Below are positions 26,901-34,559 of a stretch of DNA of 64,000 bases, one piece after another (within the stretch, counting starts at the first letter, position 1; the number at the start of each line of letters is the position of its first letter). The notes beneath the pieces were generated by a model. The model saw only the letters and a program-made list of their open reading frames with translations. It made no database searches and was not told where the DNA came from. Made by a program: the position numbers and the translations under genes. Source of the DNA: Nautilia profundicola AmH (lineage in GTDB: Bacteria > Campylobacterota > Campylobacteria > Campylobacterales > Nautiliaceae); contig NC_012115.1 in assembly GCF_000021725.1 (NCBI RefSeq), positions 1,255,408 through 1,319,407 on the forward strand. The letters run 5' to 3'.

Positions 26901-28955
26901 TGATAAATTCTGTGGATTAAAATTATAAGTATCCGTATCATCATCGTCACTTACATTTAATGTCCATGTATCATCCGTCACATTATGGGCAAAATAGATA
27001 TAATCATAATCACTCCCCACTCTGTCCGCTATGTTAAAATAATTGTATGTTTTTTGCCATCTGCCTCTTCCTACTGTAAAATTAGTATGTCCAGCCGTAT
27101 TAAGAGGAAATTTCACCCATAGATTTAATGTATAAGATGCAGGTAAAACATAATTGTTTTCCAGCATAACGGCTTTATCTTCTGTTGAAGTACTGTTTAT
27201 ATCACCTCCCCTGCATAGTAAGCCTTTTGTGGTATTAGCGTCGTTTAATGCCGTTGCGTCGTAATTAGCTCCCTCGATTCCATAATTTTTAATTTCATAG
27301 GTATTGGCATCATTATCCCACCTGCATTCATCCATTCTGTAATCAAGCAAAGCATCCGGGCACACATTACAGACTCTTTCACTTCCGTCATAATTGTATC
27401 CGTCTTTTTCATTATCGTATATCTGTTTTATCTGATTATCATCCAATGCATCTCCGAAAACTTTTACCTCATCTATATTTCCGGTAAAAAAGGTGTCTTT
27501 ATGAATACTTGCTCCTATTGTAAAATTGCTTCCTGCAGCATTATCTATATTTCCCCCGCCACTCCACACATCAGAGGTGTATTTATTGTTGTTTATATAT
27601 ACGCTTACATTTCCGTCATTGTACGTTACACCCACAAAATACCACTGTCCTGTCTGAATACCACTTCCGATATCTGCATATTCATCTTTATTTTTTGTAT
27701 CCAGATATAAATGTATGCTTCCGTCCGTATTTACTCCTATTTCCAGATTATCATTGTAACTGTCGGACGCTTTGGCTAAAAACACATTTTCAGTTTTATG
27801 ATTTGTTTCTTTTGTTGTTAAAACTTCGGGTTTTATCCATGCGGTTATTGTGAATTTATTACTTGTTTTTCCCAACACATCGTTTAATATGTCACCCATA
27901 TCTACATAATCGCTGCCGTTAAAATAGCCGTCTTTGCATAAAACTCCGCCGCTTTGGGTGTTTGCTCCGTTTACCGCTGTTCCGTTAAGCCCGTTGCCGC
28001 TGCTGTCTGTGACTTCGCCGTAACTGCCCTGCCAATAGCATTCATCAAGCTGCCAGCCGGCTTTAAGATCATAATTATAAAACGGTATAAACACAGTTTC
28101 ACCGAAAGATATATCGTCTAAATCAGTGGAAGTTGCATTTCCGCTGCAAATTTTTATTTTTGAAACAGAATCGGTTTTTTGCATTACAGTCTGGTTAAAA
28201 TCAAATTTATAACTTCCTGTAGTGTTTATATCCAGAGTTTTTATTAGATTGTCAGCGGCATCGTATATATCAATCTTATCGATTCCGTCTTTGTAAACAT
28301 TCCTGACTCTTGATATAAAAATCTGATATCCGTTGAGAGGAGAATTAATATTCAGATTATAAGTAACACATTGTCCTTCATTGGCATCCGGATACCAGGA
28401 TTTTGAAGTATCATCAATATCATACCAATCATCATTATCATTATTATCTCCTATGTGATGTCTGCCTATAAAATCAAAAGCCGTGGTAGTTGATGATGTA
28501 TACAGCGTAATACCTGAAAACATGTAATCATCAATATCATCAACCCAATAACTATTGCAGCTTACCGTATCTCCCAGAGAATCATAACAGTCGCTTATTA
28601 CCGCAATATCATGCCATCCTTTTGATAAAGAAAGATTGTTAACGGCAACAGTGTCATCACCGTCGTTTGCAGCTTCTCCAACTTCGTTGCCGTCAATGTA
28701 TACTTTTATTTTTCCGTCAATTCCGACAGCGTTATTTAGTTTTAAGCCGGTAATCACACTGTCTTCGCTTAAATAAAATTTTGTAGGATTATTTAAATAA
28801 TAATTATATGTATGTTCTCCATCAAAAGTTAAAGGCTCTTTTGGCGTATATCCATTAAAATCATCATTATCACCTGGATGAAGATTACCGTTAAGATATA
28901 TGTCTGCGCTTAAAAAACGGCATATGATAAACAGTAAAACAATTATCTTACGCAA
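23949..28955 (-). CDS. Giant secreted LamG-domain protein, MshQ-like
   Basis: A 1668-residue exported protein with signal peptide (MRKIIVLLFIICRFLSA). Visible parts are an N-terminal beta domain (18-290), two LamG/concanavalin-type domains (about 296-515 and 536-765, opening with KAGWQLDECYW and LDYRMDECRWD), an H-type-lectin-like segment (about 790-890) and a long C-terminal set of beta repeats rich in Asn and Asp. Cys pairs sit at the domain joins (VCNVC, CCKFCC). This resembles MshQ, the large LamG protein at the end of Vibrio MSHA loci, probably a pilus-linked adhesin. There is no cell-wall or membrane anchor at the C-terminus (ends GIKIFR). The start overlaps a small membrane gene by 8 bp. 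Confidence 0.72.
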   Translation of the reverse strand: MRKIIVLLFIICRFLSADIYLNGNLHPGDNDDFNGYTPKEPLTFDGEHTYNYYLNNPTKFYLSEDSVITGLKLNNAVGIDGKIKVYIDGNEVGEAANDGDDTVAVNNLSLSKGWHDIAVISDCYDSLGDTVSCNSYWVDDIDDYMFSGITLYTSSTTTAFDFIGRHHIGDNNDNDDWYDIDDTSKSWYPDANEGQCVTYNLNINSPLNGYQIFISRVRNVYKDGIDKIDIYDAADNLIKTLDINTTGSYKFDFNQTVMQKTDSVSKIKICSGNATSTDLDDISFGETVFIPFYNYDLKAGWQLDECYWQGSYGEVTDSSGNGLNGTAVNGANTQSGGVLCKDGYFNGSDYVDMGDILNDVLGKTSNKFTITAWIKPEVLTTKETNHKTENVFLAKASDSYNDNLEIGVNTDGSIHLYLDTKNKDEYADIGSGIQTGQWYFVGVTYNDGNVSVYINNNKYTSDVWSGGGNIDNAAGSNFTIGASIHKDTFFTGNIDEVKVFGDALDDNQIKQIYDNEKDGYNYDGSERVCNVCPDALLDYRMDECRWDNDANTYEIKNYGIEGANYDATALNDANTTKGLLCRGGDINSTSTEDKAVMLENNYVLPASYTLNLWVKFPLNTAGHTNFTVGRGRWQKTYNYFNIADRVGSDYDYIYFAHNVTDDTWTLNVSDDDDTDTYNFNPQNLSGWHMLTFVVNNTGTDFYLDGDYKHSFSTHPNSGELGLLFNSDYKSSDNTPNGQSIGSDADEFTLLNAAVNSGYVKYIYNNESSSKNWDGRSRCCKFCCSPYSGEITPIEFEGGTVTLNNTYSDPEWTHVAFKKAFNTIPVVFMVIDTYGNNPASVRIKNVTTKGFDAIIVEPEGEDGPHVKQTLNYFAINTGVHELDGHLIEVGSINTKKVQGKYAPSGNDIGWDTVDTSVSFCNPAVVANIQTLNNEENDIPKQPSVPWMTAAVNLCSGKLQLALDMSETDEGNVTKDETIGYMISDANFTGSFTDDYGTKIDFEVLKTGPYFVGWDNGCKTVSFQNSYENTPLIAGWKDSRFESDGGWFRRCELTNKKIGFVVDEDEAHDEERYHMPEVGGIFAFSANFHLSEVNEVYRFDAWNDDHNITDRNITTKIVNKPFIITVASLDTNGTGYQEFNGTVCSRVIAQNYTGDWNKTLWNNENEKNITLKVNRALKNAKINIQWKQNEDTTCPINDANESNSTDNFAIRPEKFVIANIPSNIKAGNEFNITVKAVDVNGNPVKDYNESIYVNGQSVDFEYNESKTNCDTGILEKVSGGVFKDGEANITLKYNEVGDLNLTVKEINGSEFAVVDNDDTNETERFISQAKSTISVGVDHFDLNAKYENYDTDSNFTYYDEDLNISSLLELNISAVDKDGNILQNYNKECYAKNITVNISHNDVDVNVSKIIYKYIDKNGYVYDNNISKDENITFIYDKNNFTTDNNGSTSVDVYLNFDRNVSNPVNPFEFEITSIDVNDSDANGSLDLNKKAKYYYGNLLLSDVLASENDFNKSYSFIVFDSVGNLKPDGQEVIYNWYENTGHNAVDGNVSDSEIIISSDYNASNSINGVDVSVDSINNGVITFKISRSDSSVKFAVVHLLSPNLKWLWYSKFNQKYDISNDSTCLNHFCFTITWQNLNSEGEVGSGEFEGTEANMTDTNSTKRGIKIFR

Positions 28956-29187
28956 TTTTCACTCCAATCAATAATATTACCAATCCAAACATAAAGGGCA
29001 TTAATATTCTCAACAAGCCATCAAACCTTTTATAAAAAAACCATTCAACCCAAAAAACAAAAATATTAATAGCACCGAAAAAAACATACTTTCCAAAATA
29101 ATCAAGCGTAGGTATTAAAACAATATCGATTTTATACATACCAAAAATCGTCAAAAAAAGACCTATGATTAAACCTACTTTTTCCAT
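28948..29187 (-). CDS. Small membrane protein, unknown function
   Basis: A 79-residue protein with two or three hydrophobic helices (KVGLIIGLFLTIFGMY; FFGAINIFVFWVEWFF; ILMPFMFGLVILLIGVKIA). I do not recognise the family. It overlaps the start of the giant MshQ-like gene by 8 bp, so the two are co-translated. It could be a membrane partner of that export or pilus step (inference from position only). An RBS-like GGAG lies just upstream. Confidence 0.7.
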   Translation of the reverse strand: MEKVGLIIGLFLTIFGMYKIDIVLIPTLDYFGKYVFFGAINIFVFWVEWFFYKRFDGLLRILMPFMFGLVILLIGVKIA

Positions 29188-29254
29188 ATACGCTCCTGTA
29201 ATAATCTTGTCATATTATACCACTTTTGATAAAATCTTATAAAAAAGGATTTAT

Positions 29255-30553
29255 TTGAAAAAGCTCTATTTAGCATCTTTGGGATGTGTTAAAAATTTAA
29301 TTGACAGCGAGGTTATGCTTGGAAAACTGAAAAACGAATACACACTTACAGACAATCCGGGCGAAGCTGATCTGCTGATTGTAAACACATGCGGCTTCAT
29401 AAACCCTGCCAAAGAAGAATCGATAGAAACTATTTTGGAACTTGCAAACGAAAAAAAAGAGAGTGCAATTCTTGCGGTAACAGGCTGTCTTAGCGAAAGA
29501 TACAAAGACATCCTTCCAAAAGAGATTCCGGAAGTGGACGTATGGAGCGGTGTCGGGGATTTTGACAAAATAGACGAACTCGTCAAAACAAAAAGCTCAA
29601 AATTCTCACCAAACGTTTACCTCATCCACAATGAAGAGAGGGTAATAACAGGCAGCAGCTATCACGCTTACATTAAACTCAGCGAAGGCTGCAACCAAAA
29701 ATGCGCATTTTGTGCAATTCCAAATTTCAAAGGCAGACTAAATTCAAGGGAAATTCCCGAAATTATTGAAGAGATTAAAAGATTAAAAGCACAAGGATTC
29801 AAAGATTTTTCACTCGCAAGCCAGGACTCAAGCTCATATTTAAGGGATAAAGGTATTAAAGACGGACTTGAAAGATTAATTGACGAAATTGATAAAATTG
29901 AAGGAATTACTGTTAGAATCTTGTATCTATATCCGGCGACAACAACCAAAAAACTGATAAGAAGAATATTCGCTTCACCCGTTGTGGAAAACTATTTCGA
30001 TATGCCAATCCAGCACATCAGCGAAAAAATGCTTAAAATCATGAGAAGACCTGGAAGCGTTGATAAACTCAAATCACTTCTGTATGAAATGAAAAAAGAA
30101 TTCAGTTTCATAAGAACATCCGTAATCGTAGGACATCCAGGTGAGAGTGAAGAAGACTTTGAAGAGCTTAAAAATTTCATAAAAGAGTTCGAATTCGACA
30201 GGGTAAACGTATTTGCCTATTCAGACGAAGAAGACACGGCGGCATTTAAAAGAAAAGACAAAATTTCTCAAAACATAATCGACCAGCGTGCAAAAGAGTT
30301 GGGTAAAACCGTAAAACAGACAACAAAAAAAGCGCTTAAAAAATATCTGAATAAAACATGCAGATGCTACCTTGACGGTCTGACGGAAGATGAACTCTTC
30401 TACAGTGTACGTCCAAAACTCTGGGCACCTGAAATCGACGGTGATATTTTAATTAATGATAGCGAAATAGAAAATCTTGAAATTGGAAACCTTTATAACG
30501 TAAAAATAGAAAATTTAGCGGGAGAACAGTTAATTGGAAAAATCATCAAATAA
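29255..30553 (+). CDS. rimO: Ribosomal protein S12 methylthiotransferase RimO
   Basis: This radical-SAM enzyme adds a methylthio group to an Asp of ribosomal protein S12. The N-terminal UPF0004 domain has its three cluster Cys (SLGCVKN, NTCGFI, TGCLSE). The radical-SAM core has CNQKCAFC, and a TRAM domain closes the protein. The sequence GCVKNLIDSE is diagnostic for RimO rather than MiaB. The start is TTG at 29255 with AAGGAT before it. tilS follows with a 20-bp overlap. Confidence 0.95.
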   Translation: MKKLYLASLGCVKNLIDSEVMLGKLKNEYTLTDNPGEADLLIVNTCGFINPAKEESIETILELANEKKESAILAVTGCLSERYKDILPKEIPEVDVWSGVGDFDKIDELVKTKSSKFSPNVYLIHNEERVITGSSYHAYIKLSEGCNQKCAFCAIPNFKGRLNSREIPEIIEEIKRLKAQGFKDFSLASQDSSSYLRDKGIKDGLERLIDEIDKIEGITVRILYLYPATTTKKLIRRIFASPVVENYFDMPIQHISEKMLKIMRRPGSVDKLKSLLYEMKKEFSFIRTSVIVGHPGESEEDFEELKNFIKEFEFDRVNVFAYSDEEDTAAFKRKDKISQNIIDQRAKELGKTVKQTTKKALKKYLNKTCRCYLDGLTEDELFYSVRPKLWAPEIDGDILINDSEIENLEIGNLYNVKIENLAGEQLIGKIIK

Positions 30554-31487
30554 TTTACTCGCTTTCTCGGCGGGAGTTGACTCTACTGCACTTTTTTTCT
30601 GGCTGATAGAAAACAATATTCCCTTCGATATAGCAATAGTTAATTACCATACAAGAAAAACAAGTAATGAAGAAGTAGAATACGCAAAAGAACTTGCAGA
30701 GACATATAATAAAAAAATTTATATTAAAGACTGCGTTTTACCTAAATTTAGTGAAAAAGAAGCAAGAATATGCAGATATGTATTTTTTGAAGAGATAATA
30801 AAAAAACACGGTTATCATACACTTATAACAGCCCATCAATTAAATGATAGATTCGAATGGTTTTTAATGCAGTTTTCTAAAGGTGCGGGATTAAAAGAAT
30901 TAATAGCAATGGGTGAATGGGAGGAGAGAGAGTTTTATAAAATATATAGACCTTTTTATAATATATCTCGTAATGAAATTGTAACTTTTTTAAATGAAAG
31001 AGGTATTAAATATTATACGGACGAATCAAATTTCGATAAAAAATATAAAAGAAATTTTATAAGAGATGAATTTTCAAATAAATTTATTACTCTTTTTGAA
31101 AATGGGGTTAAAAAAAGTTTTGAGTATCTTGAAAAAGATTTGGATCTTCTGTTTCAAAAAGATTGGAAAAAAAATAAAAAATTATATTCATTTAAAAAAT
31201 CCGAACCGGAAATAGATATAAAAAAAACAGATCTAATATTAAAAGAACTCGGAATTATAATGACAAAACCTCAGCGTGATGAGGTTATAAAAACGGATTT
31301 TTCTTGCGTCATACAAGGGAAAATAGCAATAGACTCCAATGAAAACACAATTTACATCGCCCCTTATATTAAAACAACGATGGATAAAAAGTTTAAAGAT
31401 AAAATGAGAAAAGAAAAAATACCTCCTAAAGTCAGAGGATATTTATATTCAATTGAAAATAAACAATGGAAAATGGAAAATGATTAA
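30534..31487 (+). CDS. tilS: tRNA(Ile)-lysidine synthase
   Basis: TilS puts lysine on C34 of tRNA-Ile(CAU) so that it reads AUA codons. The PP-loop is SAGVDST (residues 12-18); the usual second residue is Gly and here it is Ala. The ATPase domain runs to about 210, with the family-typical RNFIRDEF. At 317 residues it is short: it has only part of the C-terminal region. The final residues (NKQWKMEND) come from an AATGGAAAATGG simple repeat also found elsewhere in the window. The start is TTG at 30534, inside the end of rimO. Confidence 0.9.
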   Translation: MEKSSNNLLAFSAGVDSTALFFWLIENNIPFDIAIVNYHTRKTSNEEVEYAKELAETYNKKIYIKDCVLPKFSEKEARICRYVFFEEIIKKHGYHTLITAHQLNDRFEWFLMQFSKGAGLKELIAMGEWEEREFYKIYRPFYNISRNEIVTFLNERGIKYYTDESNFDKKYKRNFIRDEFSNKFITLFENGVKKSFEYLEKDLDLLFQKDWKKNKKLYSFKKSEPEIDIKKTDLILKELGIIMTKPQRDEVIKTDFSCVIQGKIAIDSNENTIYIAPYIKTTMDKKFKDKMRKEKIPPKVRGYLYSIENKQWKMEND

Positions 31488-31624
31488 CATTACCCCTTAT
31501 GATATCAACCCTAACAAACTTTTTTTTCATTTATATTTAAATTTATAAAATAACATCCTTCACATCAAATATATAGTGCGACACCAATTATATAAATTCA
31601 ATAAATCTAAAAACACAACAAAGA

Positions 31625-32086
31625 CTATTGTCTTAATGTTGCGATTATTCTTTTAGGCTTTATCAGAAGCTCAAACGCATCTTCTATAGTTTTACAAACA
31701 ATATCTGCATTTATAACCGATTTAACACTTGCCCCTTCATTTTCTATGACACATATTCCAAGTTCAGCGGCTTTTAACATTAATGAATCATTACTTCCGT
31801 TTCCTACTGCAAACACAAATCCAAGCTCTTTTACAAATTCTTCTTTTTCTTTTGTATGGTTTGAAGTTGTTAAAATTTTAAGTTTTACTCCGGTATCTTC
31901 TAAATTTTTTGCCGCACTTCCGTGGGTATCAGAAGTAATAACGTAAATATCGAATTCACTTTGAAGTTCTTTAATATATCTTTTTACACTTTCTTTTACT
32001 ATTCCGTCTTTCGCAATCGTCCCGTTGTAATCAAGAACTATGTGTTTAATAACCAATTCACCGATATTTTGAATTTCGAGTTTCAT
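31625..32086 (-). CDS. HAD-superfamily protein, soluble P-type ATPase-like
   Basis: A 153-residue HAD fold without a cap domain. Motif I is LDYNGT: the nucleophile would be D19, but the +2 position is Asn (N21) instead of the Asp needed by HAD phosphatases. Motif II is VITSD, the Lys lies in HTKEKEEFV, and motif III is GNGSNDSLML. These features match the small soluble relatives of the P-domain of P-type ATPases. The substrate is unknown. It stands alone, divergent from the CsgG-like gene. Confidence 0.75.
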   Translation of the reverse strand: MKLEIQNIGELVIKHIVLDYNGTIAKDGIVKESVKRYIKELQSEFDIYVITSDTHGSAAKNLEDTGVKLKILTTSNHTKEKEEFVKELGFVFAVGNGSNDSLMLKAAELGICVIENEGASVKSVINADIVCKTIEDAFELLIKPKRIIATLRQ

Positions 32087-32138
32087 TGTTTGCCTTTTTT
32101 TAGCAAATTATATCTTGAAATAATTAATTTTTATAAAC

Positions 32139-32168
32139 TTGACATAAATAAGATAAAAGTTATACAAT
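32139..32168 (+). promoter_or_regulatory. Sigma-70 promoter for the CsgG-like gene
   Basis: A perfect TTGACA (32139-32144) and TACAAT (32163-32168) are separated by 18 bp, followed by the RBS AAGGAGG at 32186-32192. It is the only textbook -35 noticed in the window. Confidence 0.65.
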
Positions 32169-32197
32169 AATTAATAATAGATTAAAAGGAGGTTAAG

Positions 32198-33529
32198 ATG
32201 AGATTAAGAAGATTGTTTGCATTTATGGTTGGAATATTTTTCTTAAGCGGTTGTGTTGGAACAACAACAAATGTAACCACGTCTAATCAAAACGTTAACG
32301 AAATAGTAAAATACAAGGGACCAAAAGCAAGGATAGCAGTTGCTTCATTTAAATGTAAAGCTGCAAAATGCAATGGGCAAATAGGAAGTGGTATAGCTGA
32401 TATGTTAACAACAGCATTGTTTAATAGTGGGAAATTTATTGTAATAGAAAGAAGCAATGAAGGTTTTTCAGCAGTTGAGAGAGAATTACAATTGTCTCAG
32501 GGAATGATCAAACAAAACAGACAAATTAATAATTTAGAAGGTGCGGACATATTGGTAGTTGGTGCAATAACCGCTTTTGAACCAAAAGCAGGTGGCATAA
32601 GTGCAGGTGGTATTGTAATTCCAAGAGGTGTGCCTGTAATAGGTGGTATCAAGTTTGGTAAAGATGAAGCTTATATTGCAGCCGATATCAGACTTATTGA
32701 TGTAAAAACCGGAAGAATTATTAATGCAACTACAGTTGAAGGACAGGCAAGTAAATGGAACATAGGTGGAATCGGTGGAGGTTTTACAGGTAATGTCGCA
32801 CTGGGTGCAGGATTAAGCACATATAAAAACACGCCTATGGAAAAAGCTATAAGAGACATGATTAATAAAGCAGTTGAAAAAATTGCACAGTTAATCCCTG
32901 ATAATTATTACAGATATAATGCAAACGGCACAGTAAACAATCAGTTAAACACAACTATAAACACCCAGCAAAACACCGTAAAACCTGTAACACATACATT
33001 ACTATTCAAAGAAGATTTCGAAAAATACGGAATAGGACAAACTACTCCGTTTGGTAATTGGAAAGGTGATAAATTTGAAATTCAAATGGGTGTACAAAGT
33101 AACGGTATGATAGGAAAAATGATAAAAGCTCATGAGTGGAGAAAAGTTTGTTTAGAAAATTTTAAAGCCAAAAATATAATATTTACTGCTGATATGAATG
33201 GTAACGGTACTTTTTATTTCAGAGTTGTAAATAAAAAACCTTTTATTGGTTATGCGGCACATATTTCTAAAGACGGTAATATAAAATTAGACAAAATTGC
33301 AGGCCAGACAGTAATGACAATTGCAAAAAACAAAATAAATTTAGCAAAATCAAAATGGCATAAAGTAAAAATTGTTACAAAAGATTCCCATATTGCTATA
33401 TATGTTGACGGTCAACTCGGAATTGACATCAATGATAACGATAAAACTTTAACACAAGCGGGAAGTATATGTATAGGTGCGGATTGCTGTGACGCATTTA
33501 TTGACAATATTTATATTTATCAAAACTAA
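32198..33529 (+). CDS. CsgG-family lipoprotein fused to a LamG-like domain
   Basis: A lipoprotein: the signal ends in the lipobox LSGC, with C19 as the lipid site. Residues about 45-240 form a CsgG-type domain (RIAVASFKCKAAKCN, GIADMLTTALFNSGKFIVIER, LEGADILVVGAITAFEP), the family of the curli export pore and of related periplasmic proteins. A Thr/Asn-rich linker (245-262) follows, then a concanavalin/LamG-like sandwich (about 265-443: LLFKEDFEKYGIG, KWHKVKIVTKDSHIAIYVDG, GADCCDAFIDNIYIY). This combination is uncommon. No curli subunits are near. It probably forms a two-gene unit with the small secreted protein 10 bp downstream. Confidence 0.78.
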   Translation: MRLRRLFAFMVGIFFLSGCVGTTTNVTTSNQNVNEIVKYKGPKARIAVASFKCKAAKCNGQIGSGIADMLTTALFNSGKFIVIERSNEGFSAVERELQLSQGMIKQNRQINNLEGADILVVGAITAFEPKAGGISAGGIVIPRGVPVIGGIKFGKDEAYIAADIRLIDVKTGRIINATTVEGQASKWNIGGIGGGFTGNVALGAGLSTYKNTPMEKAIRDMINKAVEKIAQLIPDNYYRYNANGTVNNQLNTTINTQQNTVKPVTHTLLFKEDFEKYGIGQTTPFGNWKGDKFEIQMGVQSNGMIGKMIKAHEWRKVCLENFKAKNIIFTADMNGNGTFYFRVVNKKPFIGYAAHISKDGNIKLDKIAGQTVMTIAKNKINLAKSKWHKVKIVTKDSHIAIYVDGQLGIDINDNDKTLTQAGSICIGADCCDAFIDNIYIYQN

Positions 33530-33539
33530 AGGATAAAAA

Positions 33540-34010
33540 ATGAAAAATATATTATTAACTTTTTTCTTTTCCTCTGTTTTATTTGCAAACAGTAATCTTT
33601 GCAACTTATTGCCCAAAAACCTAAATAACTACAAAGAATCTTCGAAATGCGAGTATACAAACATACAATCAAACTACGGAAAAAGTTCACAAGCTTATAA
33701 GGAGTATAAAAACGGCAACAAAAAAATTTCTATTCAATTAATTAAAGGTAGTATGGCTTATCAAATGATGACACCTTTTATGATGCCGGTTCAAGTAGAA
33801 ACAAACGATATGATAATGAAAATTACAACATGTAAAAATTTTAAATGCGCTATTACTTATGATAAAAAAGAAAACGGCGGTGTAATTATTGTTTTAATTG
33901 AACAGAACATACCTGTGATTTTGACATTAACTTATGAAAAAATGAATATTGATGAAGCTATGAATCTTATAAATAAATTAGATTTAAAAAAAATTAAAAA
34001 CAGTTTGTAG
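33540..34010 (+). CDS. Secreted protein of unknown function
   Basis: A 156-residue protein with signal peptide (MKNILLTFFFSSVLFA). The mature part has four Cys, in NLCNLLPK, SKCEYTN and TTCKNFKC, and ends in a short helix. I do not recognise the family. It follows the CsgG-like lipoprotein by 10 bp with AAAGGA as the RBS, so it is probably co-expressed and periplasmic. Its TAG stop touches the 3' end of the convergent tRNA-Val gene. Confidence 0.72.
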   Translation: MKNILLTFFFSSVLFANSNLCNLLPKNLNNYKESSKCEYTNIQSNYGKSSQAYKEYKNGNKKISIQLIKGSMAYQMMTPFMMPVQVETNDMIMKITTCKNFKCAITYDKKENGGVIIVLIEQNIPVILTLTYEKMNIDEAMNLINKLDLKKIKNSL

Positions 34011-34087
34011 TGGTGGTCGCGACAGGATTCGAACCTGTGACCCCTACCATGTCAAGGTAGTACTCTAACCAACTGAGCTACGCGACC
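34011..34087 (-). tRNA. tRNA-Val(GAC)
   Basis: A full cloverleaf on the minus strand. Acceptor GGTCGCG pairs with CGCGACC and the encoded CCA is included. The D arm contains AGCTCAGTTGGTTAGAG, the anticodon loop TTGACAT gives anticodon GAC, and the T arm contains GGTTCGAATCC. The first ten bases overlap the end of lspA, and the 3' end abuts the stop of the gene at 33540-34010. Confidence 0.96.
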
Positions 34088-34542
34088 TTTTGGTTAGAAA
34101 TTTTACCAAAAAAGTAATAATATGCAAACATTAAAATCGCAAAATCTATGCATACGTCAGCAAAATTGAAAATTGCGAAATCAAATCCGCAGTGCCAGTA
34201 CACATAATCGACAACACCGTCTCTTACAAATCTGTCAAAAAGATTTGAAAATGCGGCAGCAAACAAAATACCACTGATTAAAGGATGATTGTTTAAAAGT
34301 TTTTCTTTATAAAAAACATACAAAAGTATTAAAATCAAAAATAATTGTATATATTTAAGATATTCTCCCAAAAAAGCAAACATTGAAAAAGCAACACCTT
34401 TATTGATAGCAAGTGTTAAGGAAATGCATTTGCTATGCCACTCAAGACCATGCAAAAACAGATATTTTATATATTGGTCAATAATAAATATCAAAAAAAA
34501 AGCAACAAAGAATTTAATTAATATTTTTCTCTCAACTCTCAA
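34078..34542 (-). CDS. lspA: Lipoprotein signal peptidase
   Basis: This aspartyl protease of the inner membrane removes signal peptides from prolipoproteins. Four hydrophobic helices are visible; the catalytic Asp pair lies in SNLFDRFVRDGVVDYV and in FNFADVCID, and NKGVAFSMF is conserved. At 154 residues it is of standard length. Its TAG stop uses bases 8-10 of tRNA-Val. It follows glmM by 17 bp, as in Campylobacter. The short gap between them is a TCAACTCTCAATTATC simple repeat. Confidence 0.93.
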   Translation of the reverse strand: MRVERKILIKFFVAFFLIFIIDQYIKYLFLHGLEWHSKCISLTLAINKGVAFSMFAFLGEYLKYIQLFLILILLYVFYKEKLLNNHPLISGILFAAAFSNLFDRFVRDGVVDYVYWHCGFDFAIFNFADVCIDFAILMFAYYYFFGKISNQKVA

Positions 34543-34559
34543 TTATCAATTCTCCGTTA

